DNA of 64,000 bases from Cellulophaga sp. BC115SP (GCF_009905545.1 NZ_JAAALB010000027.1:17492-81491); one strand, 5' to 3'; counted from the stretch's first letter, positions 1-8,460 are shown. The notes: generated from the letters alone by a model not told the origin. A program made the numbers and translations.

Positions 1-754
1 ACTTAGCATCATTGGCAGAAATTCTACCTGCAATATCAAAAGAAGCTGATTGATGCGTCAAAAAAGCTTTTTTGGTAGGAAATCCATTGAAAAAATCACT
101 TGTACCAAAAACTGATTGTCCAATCTCTACATTATAATCACTCGTATTAAAAAGCTTATCCGCCAAATACTTTTTATTCGTAGCTTGATATTTTTCGATA
201 GGCTCTTTCAAATAGAAAATCACATAATCTGAATCTTTTAATTCTGACCAGTATCCAGAATTTTCTACCCAAAATTGAAAACGCTCTTCGGTATTCAAGG
301 CGTTCTTGAAAATCTCAAGGTACTGTTTCTCTTCCTCTGAGTCCAGCAACTCTGAAGCTTTCCCAAAATAGGCATTGATACGCTCATATACTTGCGACTT
401 CTTTCCTGAAGCATTGCTTGCATACTTCTCTCCACCAACCAAATTTTCACGTTTGAGTGCAAGACAATAAGGCGAACAAGAGTGAATAGCCTTGATAGGT
501 AAATCAAAACACTTATTGGTGTTTACGCACCAAGAAAGCTGCGTTAGCGTTGAAGTACGCTTTATCAAGGCATTTTCATCGGGCGTTAACTCTTTTTTAC
601 GAGTAAAGACAACTTCCATATTATCATCAATCCAGAAACGCTCACCATCGTTCTGAACTTCCAAGAAAATATGGAGTCCTTCTTTATTCTTCATACCTAA
701 AGCCTTAAATTCTGGGTCTAAGGAATCGGTAAAATTGATTAATTCTCTAAGCAT
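1..754 (-). CDS. cas8b: Type I-B CRISPR-associated protein Cas8b (Csh1/TM1802-like), C-terminus off window
   Basis: I translated this frame by hand: it is open for 251 codons from the ATG at 754 to the left edge, so the C-terminus lies outside. The N-terminal style (MLRELINFTDSLDPEF) and a cysteine cluster (Cys76, Cys82, Cys93, Cys97, the last two in HSCSPYC) fit the large subunit of the type I-B Cascade surveillance complex, which helps recognise the PAM and recruit Cas3. The cas6 gene at 2103-2933 in the same direction supports the call. The start overlaps the end of a small Cys-rich ORF by 16 bases, suggesting translational coupling. Backbone and adaptation genes (cas7, cas5, cas3, cas1, cas2) would be expected beyond the left edge. 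Family assignment rests on recall of the family and on context. Confidence 0.72.
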   Translation of the reverse strand, partial: MLRELINFTDSLDPEFKALGMKNKEGLHIFLEVQNDGERFWIDDNMEVVFTRKKELTPDENALIKRTSTLTQLSWCVNTNKCFDLPIKAIHSCSPYCLALKRENLVGGEKYASNASGKKSQVYERINAYFGKASELLDSEEEKQYLEIFKNALNTEERFQFWVENSGYWSELKDSDYVIFYLKEPIEKYQATNKKYLADKLFNTSDYNVEIGQSVFGTSDFFNGFPTKKAFLTHQSASFDIAGRISANDAK

Positions 755-873
755 AGTGTATTTAGATGTGTATTATATCCATTACAAATTTCACATTCAT
801 TATCCAATTGACATACATACGCACAACATTGCGAACACTTTGGACGATTTACTAAAATATCATTACGTTTCAT
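739..873 (-). CDS. 44-aa Cys-rich (zinc-ribbon-like) protein upstream of cas8b
   Basis: This short ORF has seven cysteines (13, 16, 17, 21, 27, 30, 41) in 44 residues, arranged as CxxCC, C, then CxxC, which suggests a small metal-binding knuckle. I chose the ATG at 873 rather than the upstream ATG at 921 because a Bacteroidota-type promoter (900-931) lies between them and would place the transcript start about 20 bases before 873. Its end overlaps the cas8b start, so it would be the first cistron of the cas operon. No known cas protein comes to mind. It could be a chance ORF in the leader of the cas mRNA, but the cysteine density argues for a real product. Confidence 0.5.
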   Translation of the reverse strand: MKRNDILVNRPKCSQCCAYVCQLDNECEICNGYNTHLNTLCLEN

Positions 874-899
874 TATGCTATATGAATTTAAGTTCATTG

Positions 900-931
900 C
901 AAAGCTAATGAAAAAAATCAATAAATATCAA
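900..931 (-). promoter_or_regulatory. Predicted promoter of the cas operon
   Basis: On the minus strand TTG (plus positions 929-931) is followed after 21 bases by TAGCTTTG (900-907), matching the Bacteroidota -33/-7 pattern TTG then TAnnTTTG. The transcript would begin near 893, just before the Cys-rich ORF at 873. A 12-base sequence covering the -33 (922-933) is repeated at 1112-1123. Confidence 0.55.
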
Positions 932-1016
932 GTAATACAATAAATAGATTTTTTATTTTACAGATACTATATGAATACTATTTTGGCTAAAAATTACTAT
1001 CTTTATAACTCGGAAT

Positions 1017-1091
1017 ATAAAGTTTCATTAATAGGATTTGAAATAGTAAGACAATCAATAATAATAATCGTACCATTCTATGAAACTTTAT
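1017..1091. repeat. Inverted repeat with CRISPR-repeat-like arms in the cas6-cas8b gap
   Basis: ATAAAGTTTCAT (1017-1028) and ATGAAACTTTAT (1080-1091) are perfect 12-base inverted arms 51 bases apart. The right part (about 1061-1086) contains ATCGTACC and ends TATGAAAC, which resembles type I-B CRISPR repeats as I recall them (AATCGTACC in the middle, ATTGAAAC at the 3' end). A second stretch ending GGATTTGAAAT at 1044 is also repeat-like. The gap between cas8b-side genes and DUF3800 (874-1194) holds nothing else clear. Confidence 0.4.
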
Positions 1092-1194
1092 TTATTCTTA
1101 ATGTTTGTATGTAAATATCAAGTTAACAAAACAAAGTCAATAAATTCCCAGAAAAAGACTATTCTTATTAAACGGTATCTATACTTATATTTTC

Positions 1195-1962
1195 ATGCAA
1201 AACAGCTATTACTTTATTGATGAATGTGGAGACCCAGAGTTCTACGGAAAGGGAAAACGTCTACTTGTTGGTACCTCTGGTTATCAACCCTTATTAATCA
1301 TTGGATTAATTGAAACACCTAACCGCAAATCTATACATAAAGCAGTTAAAGAATTTAGCGACTCGATTCGTCAAGATGTTCTTTTTAAAAGTATTCCTTC
1401 CGTAAAAGACCCACATTGGTTTTTACATGCCAAAAATGACCACCCTGAAGTTCGATCTCAGTTTTTTCAATTTCTTCGTCAATATCACGATATTACTTTC
1501 CATGCTGTCATTGCCAGAAAAGATTTAAATATTTTCAACAGAAAACATAACAACAATGCTTCTGAGTTTTATTTTGATGTCATCCGTAAACTTCTTGAAA
1601 ATCATTGGTCTGTGGACTTAAAATATCATATTTACTTAGCTCACAAGTCTAAATCTACTACTGAAAAACTGATTAATTCAATCGAAAGAGCCATTGATAG
1701 CAGTAATAAGAAAAAGGGAATTATTGAACAAATAGACTATCAATGTACGATTGAGAAAAGTAGTTTTTTACCAGAATTGAGTGTTGTAGACTACTTTCTA
1801 TGGGCATTACAAAGGTATATCTATAAGGGTGAAAGCAGATTTTGGGAGACGATAGAACCCTCTGTAGGTAGTGTTATTGATTTGTATGATGAAAATAAGC
1901 TATATGATAAACAAAATGTATTTCGACTTGAAAAAGCTCCTGCTTTTGAACTTATTTTGTAG
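1195..1962 (+). CDS. DUF3800 family protein
   Basis: A 255-residue protein opening with YYFIDECGDP (residues 5-14), the acidic D-E-x-G-D signature that starts DUF3800 proteins, which are predicted to adopt an RNase H-like nuclease fold. A C-terminal VVDYFLWALQRYI helix with an aspartate matches the conserved end of the family (Asp then aromatic then tryptophan). It is on the plus strand, opposite to cas8b and cas6, and inserted between them, which is unusual for a type I-B operon. DUF3800 genes are frequent in defence and mobile regions; whether this one acts with CRISPR or is a separate insertion cannot be told. The start ATG at 1195 is the first in frame; no clear ribosome binding site is visible. 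Confidence 0.75.
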   Translation: MQNSYYFIDECGDPEFYGKGKRLLVGTSGYQPLLIIGLIETPNRKSIHKAVKEFSDSIRQDVLFKSIPSVKDPHWFLHAKNDHPEVRSQFFQFLRQYHDITFHAVIARKDLNIFNRKHNNNASEFYFDVIRKLLENHWSVDLKYHIYLAHKSKSTTEKLINSIERAIDSSNKKKGIIEQIDYQCTIEKSSFLPELSVVDYFLWALQRYIYKGESRFWETIEPSVGSVIDLYDENKLYDKQNVFRLEKAPAFELIL

Positions 1963-2102
1963 AAAACTGATAAATCCCTTTATCCTCGTGCCAATACTGG
2001 CAACCCGCAAATAGTGATGCGTTCTGAGATAAAAACATTTATCAGTTCTTGTCACAAAGATAGTACTTTATTCTGGTTCTACAATTCCGAAAAAAATATT
2101 AA

Positions 2103-2933
2103 CTACCTCTCCCAAACCTCCACACAACCACAACCAACGGCACAGTATTTTCCTAATCCTCCCAAAAATCCTATTTCCAAAAGCCTAGCTGGGGCGGTTA
2201 TTTCGAAGGTAAAATTATGATAACCAATAACTTTGGTTTCATCCTTAAGCTTTCCTTCTTTTACGAAAAAACCTCGTTTCTTCACTTTTGTAGGGTCTGA
2301 TATAAGTTTGAACTTCACTAAACTTTGGGCGATAGTACTATCTACTTGCAAACTGTCGGTACCTTCTATAGTGCGGTATCTGTCAACCAAGTTGATGGCG
2401 AAAAACTCGCTGTAACGTTCGTCTGTTGGACTTAAATATTGGTCTAATCCTTCCTCTTTTCTCGCTACCACCATAGGTGAAATGGTTCTGAACGACATCG
2501 TTACGACTTGATTACCCGTAAACGTATCGAATGGATTAGGCAATGCTTCGACGTTGGTTACGATAAAGTTGGCGCGGTAGTCGCGATTGAATAAACTTAC
2601 CTCCTGATTCTGAAATAATCCTACGATAAATCCTTCGGCAGCTTTGTCGATATAGAACGATACCACTAACGAAATACTATCCGAACTGAGCTGTATATAC
2701 GTGTCGCCAGATCTAATAGGTTTGGTCTTTCCGAGTTGTAATGAGGAAAATGTAAAGTGCTTAAAACTTTTATGGCTATTGGGCACTGCATAACCTTGAT
2801 TATGCAAAAAGGAAGCATACGATTGGTCTGCCTGATACAAGATTTTATATAACCAAGCTTGTAAGGGATACTGATAATTAAAAAGTAGCTTTTGTCTATC
2901 TTCGGTCGGTTTAAGATGTAGCCTGAATCTCAT
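2103..2933 (-). CDS. cas6: CRISPR-associated endoribonuclease Cas6
   Basis: Cas6 cuts the precursor CRISPR RNA inside each repeat to give mature guides. The 276-residue protein starts MRFRLHLKP and ends with a glycine-rich loop (about residues 253-272, GFLGGLGKYCAVGCG), the hallmark of the second ferredoxin-like fold in Cas6. Length fits the family (about 220-280). It lies upstream of cas8b in the same direction, as in many type I-B loci, but about 1.2 kb away with DUF3800 in the gap, so it probably has its own promoter in 2934-3110. The catalytic histidine cannot be assigned securely from sequence alone. Confidence 0.88.
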   Translation of the reverse strand: MRFRLHLKPTEDRQKLLFNYQYPLQAWLYKILYQADQSYASFLHNQGYAVPNSHKSFKHFTFSSLQLGKTKPIRSGDTYIQLSSDSISLVVSFYIDKAAEGFIVGLFQNQEVSLFNRDYRANFIVTNVEALPNPFDTFTGNQVVTMSFRTISPMVVARKEEGLDQYLSPTDERYSEFFAINLVDRYRTIEGTDSLQVDSTIAQSLVKFKLISDPTKVKKRGFFVKEGKLKDETKVIGYHNFTFEITAPARLLEIGFLGGLGKYCAVGCGCVEVWER

Positions 2934-2990
2934 TTTTTGGCGTAAAAGTTTAGTTTTATAATGGGTTCTAAAGGTGGTATAAATGTAGAA

Positions 2991-3027
2991 AGAATTATTG
3001 TTTTAAAAAAAAGAAAACAATAATTCT
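2991..3027 (-). terminator. Hairpin downstream of the MBL hydrolase gene
   Basis: Perfect 14-base arms AGAATTATTGTTTT (2991-3004) and AAAACAATAATTCT (3014-3027) with a 9-base A-rich loop. It lies between the stop of the MBL gene (3111, minus) and the start of cas6 (2933, minus), so it may end transcription before cas6. The stem is AT-rich and the following U tract is weak. Confidence 0.45.
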
Positions 3028-3110
3028 TATTAAGTGGATTTAGGCTTGATCTCGAGCTTTCAAAATCCTATTTTACACCTGAACAAAATGTCATAAAATC
3101 GGAAAACAAT

Positions 3111-3827
3111 CTATATCATCGTTTTTTCCATATCATGATAAAGTAAGATTTTCCAATTTGCTTCTTGGGCTTGTTGCTTCCATTGAGTTCTTAGATCTCT
3201 GGCTTTTTTACCATCATAATCCGATTTGTAGGCAATGCTATGTTGCCAGTAACTTTCCTGTGGAAGATTATCTGAGCCAAAGAAATAGGTTTCAGCACCG
3301 TCTTTAATCCAAAATACTTGTAAATATGGTGAGTGCCCTCCTACTACTTGATAGGAGATTTCAGGTGTGAGATTTCCGCTATCTTCCTGCATCCAAACCA
3401 TATTGGTTAGGTGCTGTAATGGTGTTAGTTTTGAGAAATTATAGGAGGTACTTTGTGTTTGCAAAAGTGCATATTCATATTCTCTCTGTTGTCCAAAAAC
3501 TTGGGCATTAGGAAAATTTATTTGGTATTCCCCACCCTTGATAACTCCCAAACCATCAATATGATCTTTATGAAAATGCGTCAGAAATACCTTAGTTATT
3601 TGTTCGGGACGAATTCCCTCTTTGGCTAACAAATCTAGGATAATTGGGCGTCCTAAGTCTTCGTGCCCCGAACCAGTTTCGATAAGGATATAATCCGTAT
3701 TGGTAATTACTAGAAATGGTTGCACTGCTAGTTTTAAACCTTGCTCGTTTATGGCAGAAGTCAATGAGATAAACGCTCGATTTTTATCAACAAAATAGTT
3801 GCCTTCTTGTAAGGGGATAATTTTCAT
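3111..3827 (-). CDS. MBL-fold metallo-hydrolase
   Basis: A 238-residue metallo-beta-lactamase-fold enzyme of the lactonase-like type. The zinc site is complete: H84, H86, D88 and H89 in LTHFHKDHIDG, H165 in VVGGHSP, D186 in FFGSDNLP and H231 in LLYHDM. There is no signal peptide, so it should act in the cytoplasm. The stop of the MFS gene is 21 bases upstream, so the two are probably one transcript: transporter then hydrolase. Substrate is not evident; a lactone or ester imported by the MFS protein is an inference. The pair is divergent from a LysR regulator. Confidence 0.85.
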   Translation of the reverse strand: MKIIPLQEGNYFVDKNRAFISLTSAINEQGLKLAVQPFLVITNTDYILIETGSGHEDLGRPIILDLLAKEGIRPEQITKVFLTHFHKDHIDGLGVIKGGEYQINFPNAQVFGQQREYEYALLQTQSTSYNFSKLTPLQHLTNMVWMQEDSGNLTPEISYQVVGGHSPYLQVFWIKDGAETYFFGSDNLPQESYWQHSIAYKSDYDGKKARDLRTQWKQQAQEANWKILLYHDMEKTMI

Positions 3828-3848
3828 ATTCTCAAGTGGAGTATGAGC

Positions 3849-5051
3849 CTATACACTCAGTACACGGCTCTTAGTCAATATTTTATTTCTTAAAACAACC
3901 ATGGTAATGATATTGACAAATGCCAAAACTACCAGTAAACTGACAAATTTTTTGACACTAAAATGAGCAATCATATAGCCACTCAACAGAGGTGTCAGTG
4001 CCTGTGCTACCATTGGTAGACCCGCCAATCTGCCCATGATCGTTGCATACGAGTCGGCACCAAATATCCACAAAGGTAATGTGCCTCGCAAAATTGAACG
4101 CATTCCATTACCCAAACCAAAACAAATGACCGCTAAAAAGGCTATTTGCTGACTCATTAAAAATAACACCAGACCAACAAAAATGGTTACTGACGATACC
4201 AAAGCTGAATTTAAAGGTGTTTTTTTAGGTAAAATTGCATCCAAAAATCGTATTCCTACTTGACTTGGACCTAACATAGCACCAACACTAATCGCCATAG
4301 TCAAGGGAAGTCCATTGTCATTTAAGATTTCTACTAAATGTACAGAAATCCCAGTCATCAAGATAGATCCAATGGTGAAATTTACTAAAAGTATCGTAAA
4401 CACGCTGGTATTTTCCAAGCCTGTTGGGAGTTCTTGTTGAGTATTCGTTGAGGTATTTTCCTCCTCTATCATTTGTACTTTTTCTGGAATCAAAAATTTG
4501 TGCACTGGAAAAACCCAAACGATAAGAATTCCGGCATACACAAAACAAGCATTGCGCCAGCCATAATGATTCAATAAAAACGAAAGCAAAGGCCAAACAA
4601 CCGTTGTAGTAAACCCCGAAATTAGGGTAACTTGTACAATAGATTTACGGGCGATTTTACCATATTTTTTACCTAAAGTAGCAAATAGTGCATCATACAA
4701 ACCCATCGCCATAGCCACGCCAACCACACACCAACCTACTAAAAATAGTAAAAAATGATGGGATAAACCTATGATGATAAGCCCCGCTCCCATGACAAAC
4801 CCTGCATATAACAAATTGTAATTTTTAGCGATTGTCTCAATCATTTTTCCCACTTTCGATGCCAACATTCCTGATACCAACATCGCCAAAGACAAGGCGC
4901 CATACACCAATTGGTGCGACCATCCTGTTTCTGCAATAATTGGTTTAGCCAAAATAGCCAACAAGAAAAATGAGCCACCCCAAAGTAATATTTGGGTAAA
5001 CCCTAGGATAAAATTTTTCGGTAATGAAACCGCCTTATATTCGATATTCAT
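3849..5051 (-). CDS. MFS transporter
   Basis: A 400-residue polytopic membrane protein with about twelve hydrophobic segments and short polar loops, and a longer charged central loop (about residues 190-210, EEENTSTNTQQE) between the two six-helix halves, as in the major facilitator superfamily. It resembles the oxalate/formate and monocarboxylate branch in general style, but the substrate cannot be read from the sequence. It shares a probable operon with the MBL hydrolase and is divergent from the LysR gene at 5482, the likely regulator. Confidence 0.85.
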   Translation of the reverse strand: MNIEYKAVSLPKNFILGFTQILLWGGSFFLLAILAKPIIAETGWSHQLVYGALSLAMLVSGMLASKVGKMIETIAKNYNLLYAGFVMGAGLIIIGLSHHFLLFLVGWCVVGVAMAMGLYDALFATLGKKYGKIARKSIVQVTLISGFTTTVVWPLLSFLLNHYGWRNACFVYAGILIVWVFPVHKFLIPEKVQMIEEENTSTNTQQELPTGLENTSVFTILLVNFTIGSILMTGISVHLVEILNDNGLPLTMAISVGAMLGPSQVGIRFLDAILPKKTPLNSALVSSVTIFVGLVLFLMSQQIAFLAVICFGLGNGMRSILRGTLPLWIFGADSYATIMGRLAGLPMVAQALTPLLSGYMIAHFSVKKFVSLLVVLAFVNIITMVVLRNKILTKSRVLSV

Positions 5052-5292
5052 GAATTGGGATGTTTTACGTTATGCAACATTCTTCTCAATATCATCCACA
5101 CTCTAGAAATGCTTCATGATTACGCTACAAAGTTGTAGAGAAGTTTTAAATTCGTAAAACGCTTTTTTTCTATCACATCAATCGGTATTTTCGATTTAGA
5201 AAAGCCCCCTCAATTTCGGATTTGGGATATTTGATTTCGGATTTATAATAAATCCAAAATAGGGAATACCCTAAAACAATTCACAATTACGG

Positions 5293-5446
5293 CTGTACGA
5301 AGGATTCCAAACTATTTCAGATTTGGGATTACGGATTTCGGAAATTAGGTTAGTTATCTTTATTTTTTTAAGAAATGTAAATGATTACATTTCCGAAATC
5401 CAACATCCGATATCCGAAATAAACAGTTTTAGAATCCTTCGTACAG
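5293..5446. repeat. MITE-like inverted repeat, copy 1
   Basis: A 154-bp imperfect palindrome. Ends are CTGTACGAAGGATTC (left) and GAATCCTTCGTACAG (right, exact inverse). Inside, GGATTTCGGAAA on the left pairs with TTTCCGAAATCC on the right. Related copies lie at 17987-18138 and 22668-22816, and a core-only copy at 53099-53161. No transposase is encoded. It ends 35 bases before the LysR start codon. The rest of the 5052-5481 gap holds further degenerate GATTTCGGATTT fragments (about 5210-5265). Confidence 0.75.
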
Positions 5447-5481
5447 TTGTAATTCAAAATTCACTAATTCACTCAATCCCC

Positions 5482-6363
5482 ATGGAGCTTCGTCAATTAA
5501 AATATTTTCTCAGGGCTAAAGAATTACTCAATTTTACAGAGGCGGCAGAGCAACTCAATATTAGTCAGAGTACTCTTTCTCAGCAGATTAAGCAACTAGA
5601 GGATGAGCTTGATATACCGTTATTCAATCGTATTGGCAAACGTATTACTCTAACTGAAGCGGGTGCATTATTTGCAGATTTTGCTTTGCAAAGTATCAAT
5701 AAGGCACAAGATGGATTGCTGATGCTGAGGGACTTGCACAACTTTCAAACAGGAAAAATTACGATAGGGGTTACTTATGGACTGCGTTATGTATTGACTC
5801 CAGCGCTGATTCGTTTTGCAACGCAATACCCACAAATTAAGATAAAAGTCGTATTTGGCACTTCCGAAGAATTGATTGATAAATTAAATCATTTGGAACT
5901 TGATTTTGCCTTAAGTTTTTTTGGGGATATAGCTGTTGAAAAACATTTTGATTATCAAAATCTATTTTGCTCACCTATGACGGTTGTGACGGCTCCAAAT
6001 TCAGGATTAGCGCAAAAAGAAATGATAACTTTAGAACAAATTACGCAATATCCATTGGTTCTTCCTGCCAAAGGATATATGACCAGCAAATTTGTTCATG
6101 ATTTATTTGAGCGCCATGCCCTGTCGCCCAATATTGCGATTGAAATCAATGATATTCCGACTTTACTGGAATTGGTCAAAACAGGAAATTGGCATACGAT
6201 TTTGGCAAAAACTTCGGTTAGTCAGAAAGACGGATTGGCAACGATTCCGCTGTTGGGTGAAAATATGGACAGAACGGCTATGATTATTTCAATGAAAGAA
6301 GTTTATCAGAAAAAGGCTGTCAAAGAATTTTATCGAATTCTGCATGAGGAAATTAACTTGTAA
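5482..6363 (+). CDS. LysR-type transcriptional regulator
   Basis: A 293-residue protein with the LysR winged helix-turn-helix at the N-terminus (MELRQLKYFLRAKELLNFTE, then QLNISQSTLSQQIKQLEDEL) and a periplasmic-binding-like effector domain after about residue 90. I use the ATG at 5482; the open frame continues upstream to 5323, but that part translates the MITE-like repeat and does not match the family. It is divergent from the MFS-MBL pair and most likely controls it, with an effector that the transporter or hydrolase handles. The inserted repeat lies in the shared control region. Confidence 0.9.
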   Translation: MELRQLKYFLRAKELLNFTEAAEQLNISQSTLSQQIKQLEDELDIPLFNRIGKRITLTEAGALFADFALQSINKAQDGLLMLRDLHNFQTGKITIGVTYGLRYVLTPALIRFATQYPQIKIKVVFGTSEELIDKLNHLELDFALSFFGDIAVEKHFDYQNLFCSPMTVVTAPNSGLAQKEMITLEQITQYPLVLPAKGYMTSKFVHDLFERHALSPNIAIEINDIPTLLELVKTGNWHTILAKTSVSQKDGLATIPLLGENMDRTAMIISMKEVYQKKAVKEFYRILHEEINL

Positions 6364-6418
6364 GATAGTTTTCTTGTTGTCTTTTACAGGTTCGTTTGAT
6401 TTTTTATAACTTTACTTC

Positions 6419-7318
6419 ATGGAAAAGGTTCATACTTTAGAAGATTTTTATCTGAATAGCGCAGATTGTTTACCCGAAAACCTCCGTAAAGACGTAGGGC
6501 ATTTCAATGTATTCAAGATGGAGGATTATATTGGTAAACCGACAAAATCTGTGCCTTATAGTCGTAAGGACTACTATAAAATTTCGTTGATTATTGGCAA
6601 CAATATTTATCACTACGCAGACAAATCGATTGAAGTAAAGTCTGCGGGAATCTCATTTGCTAACCCTATGATTCCTTACAAAATCGAGCGAATCGGGGAA
6701 TCTCAGCGAGGATATTTTTGCGTGTTCACAGAAGCTTTTTTGAATCAAATTCCTAACATCAAAGAATATCCTATTTTCAAGCCTGGCAGTTTTCCCATTT
6801 ATAATCTCGATGAGGAGCAAATTGAGGAATTTCGACTTATTTTTGAACAGATGTCTGCTGAAATAAATGTCGATTATGCCTTCAAATACGATTTTTTGAG
6901 AGCATTAGTACAACAAGTTATTCATAAAGCCATGCGTTTGTCGCCCAATGATAATATCCAAAAACATCCACATTCGGCCAATAACCGCATTACCTCTTTA
7001 TTTGTGGAATTACTCGAAAGACAATTTCCGATTGAATCGCCTTTACAAAGAATGAAACTGCGCATTCCTGCCGATTTTGCTGGGCATCTTTCCATCCATA
7101 TCAATCATCTCAATCGCGCCTTGAAAACAGTTACTGGTAAAACTACCTCTCAGTTGATTCAAGAAAGGGTGTTGCAAGAGTCGCAAACCCTCCTCAAACA
7201 TACCGATTGGAATATTGCTGAGATAGGATACGCCGTTGGATTTGACGACCCTTCGCATTTTACTTCATTTTTCCGTCGTTCGTTGCAAACCACTCCAAAG
7301 TTATTCCGAGAAATATAA
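6419..7318 (+). CDS. AraC family transcriptional regulator
   Basis: A 299-residue regulator with an N-terminal cupin-like sensor part and a C-terminal AraC double helix-turn-helix (about residues 200-299), including DWNIAEIGYAVGFDDPSHFTSFF, the diagnostic second helix-turn-helix and its flank. It precedes an aldo/keto reductase by about 120 bases. A 15-base sequence (GTTTGATTTTTTATA) occurs just upstream of both genes, so it may control itself and the reductase. The effector is unknown. Confidence 0.9.
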   Translation: MEKVHTLEDFYLNSADCLPENLRKDVGHFNVFKMEDYIGKPTKSVPYSRKDYYKISLIIGNNIYHYADKSIEVKSAGISFANPMIPYKIERIGESQRGYFCVFTEAFLNQIPNIKEYPIFKPGSFPIYNLDEEQIEEFRLIFEQMSAEINVDYAFKYDFLRALVQQVIHKAMRLSPNDNIQKHPHSANNRITSLFVELLERQFPIESPLQRMKLRIPADFAGHLSIHINHLNRALKTVTGKTTSQLIQERVLQESQTLLKHTDWNIAEIGYAVGFDDPSHFTSFFRRSLQTTPKLFREI

Positions 7319-7436
7319 ATTGTTTGATTTTTTATAGTTTCTGTTTCGTTTGGGATAACTGTACACAAGAGTTTTGTAAGAAATTTGCATCAGATTTTTA
7401 GTAAAAACTTTTTCAAAAACTAATAAAACAAAACCT

Positions 7437-8456
7437 ATGAAATACAATTATGTAGGCGAAACTGGTCTTTTGGTATCAGAATTATGCCTCGGAACTATGA
7501 CTTTTGGCGGACAAGACGCTGGTATATGGGGAAATATTGGTCAACTTCAACAGGAGGAAGTAAACCAATTAATCAAAGCAGCGATTGATGCAGGCATTAA
7601 CTTTATCGATACGGCCAACATTTATTCATTTGGTCAGTCAGAACAACTACTCGGACAGTCACTTATTGACCTCGGTATCCGTCGTGATCAGGTGGTGATT
7701 GCAACCAAGGTTTTAGGACGAATGGACGAATCGCCTAATAGTGCAGGCTTGTCACGCTATCATATTTTTAACTCGGTAGACGCAAGTTTAAAACGTCTTC
7801 AAATGGATTATGTAGACATTTTGTATGTTCACGGCGTTGACCCTCGTACTTCGGTTGAGCAAATTGTACATAGCTTAAATGATGTAGTAAATGCAGGAAA
7901 AGCCCGCTACATTGCCATTTGTAACTGGCCAGCATGGATGGTGGCTACGGCGCAAGAAATTGCCAAAAGCCACAACTGGCATCATTTTATTGGTTTACAG
8001 TACTATTACTCGGCTGTTTCTCGTGATATTGAGCATGAATTAGTACCGATGGCACAGCATCACAAATTAGCAATTTTCCCTTGGAGTCCATTGGCTGGGG
8101 GGTTCTTAAGTGGCAAATATACCCGTCAGCAAGTTGTAGCAGGTTCGAGAAGAGAGAATTTTGATTTTCCTCCAATCGATAAAGAAAAAGCTTATGATTT
8201 GGTAGACGTTATGCAGGAAATTGCAACAGCTCATCAAACTACTGTGGCACAAGTAGCTTTGGCATGGGTTCGTCATCAACCAGGTGTTACCAGTACGATT
8301 ATTGGAGCTAAAACAATTACTCAATTACAAGACAATATTGCTTCGACACAAATACAGCTTTCGGCTGAGGATTTGCAGAAAATTGATGCAGTGAGTCCAC
8401 TTCCAATGCAATACCCGGGCTGGATGGTAAAACGTCAAGGAGATTATAGAAAATAA
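7437..8456 (+). CDS. Aldo/keto reductase
   Basis: A 339-residue NADPH-dependent oxidoreductase of the aldo/keto reductase superfamily, TIM-barrel type. The catalytic tetrad is complete: D58 and Y63 in FIDTANIYSFG, K91 in ATKVLG and H132 in LYVHGVD. The C-terminal GVTSTIIGAKTITQLQDNI segment matches the cofactor-binding end. No signal peptide, so cytoplasmic. It follows an AraC regulator that probably controls it. Physiological substrate unknown; it resembles the broad YajO/YhdN-like general group rather than a specialised aldose reductase. Confidence 0.92.
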   Translation: MKYNYVGETGLLVSELCLGTMTFGGQDAGIWGNIGQLQQEEVNQLIKAAIDAGINFIDTANIYSFGQSEQLLGQSLIDLGIRRDQVVIATKVLGRMDESPNSAGLSRYHIFNSVDASLKRLQMDYVDILYVHGVDPRTSVEQIVHSLNDVVNAGKARYIAICNWPAWMVATAQEIAKSHNWHHFIGLQYYYSAVSRDIEHELVPMAQHHKLAIFPWSPLAGGFLSGKYTRQQVVAGSRRENFDFPPIDKEKAYDLVDVMQEIATAHQTTVAQVALAWVRHQPGVTSTIIGAKTITQLQDNIASTQIQLSAEDLQKIDAVSPLPMQYPGWMVKRQGDYRK

Positions 8457-8460
8457 TTAA

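Noticed and set aside
2014..2220. 68-codon plus-strand ORF at the end of cas6
   Set aside because: It lies opposite the cas6 coding end and gains no support from promoter, motif or composition.
5323..5481. Upstream extension of the LysR frame
   Set aside because: Translates the MITE-like repeat; the family alignment begins at the ATG at 5482.
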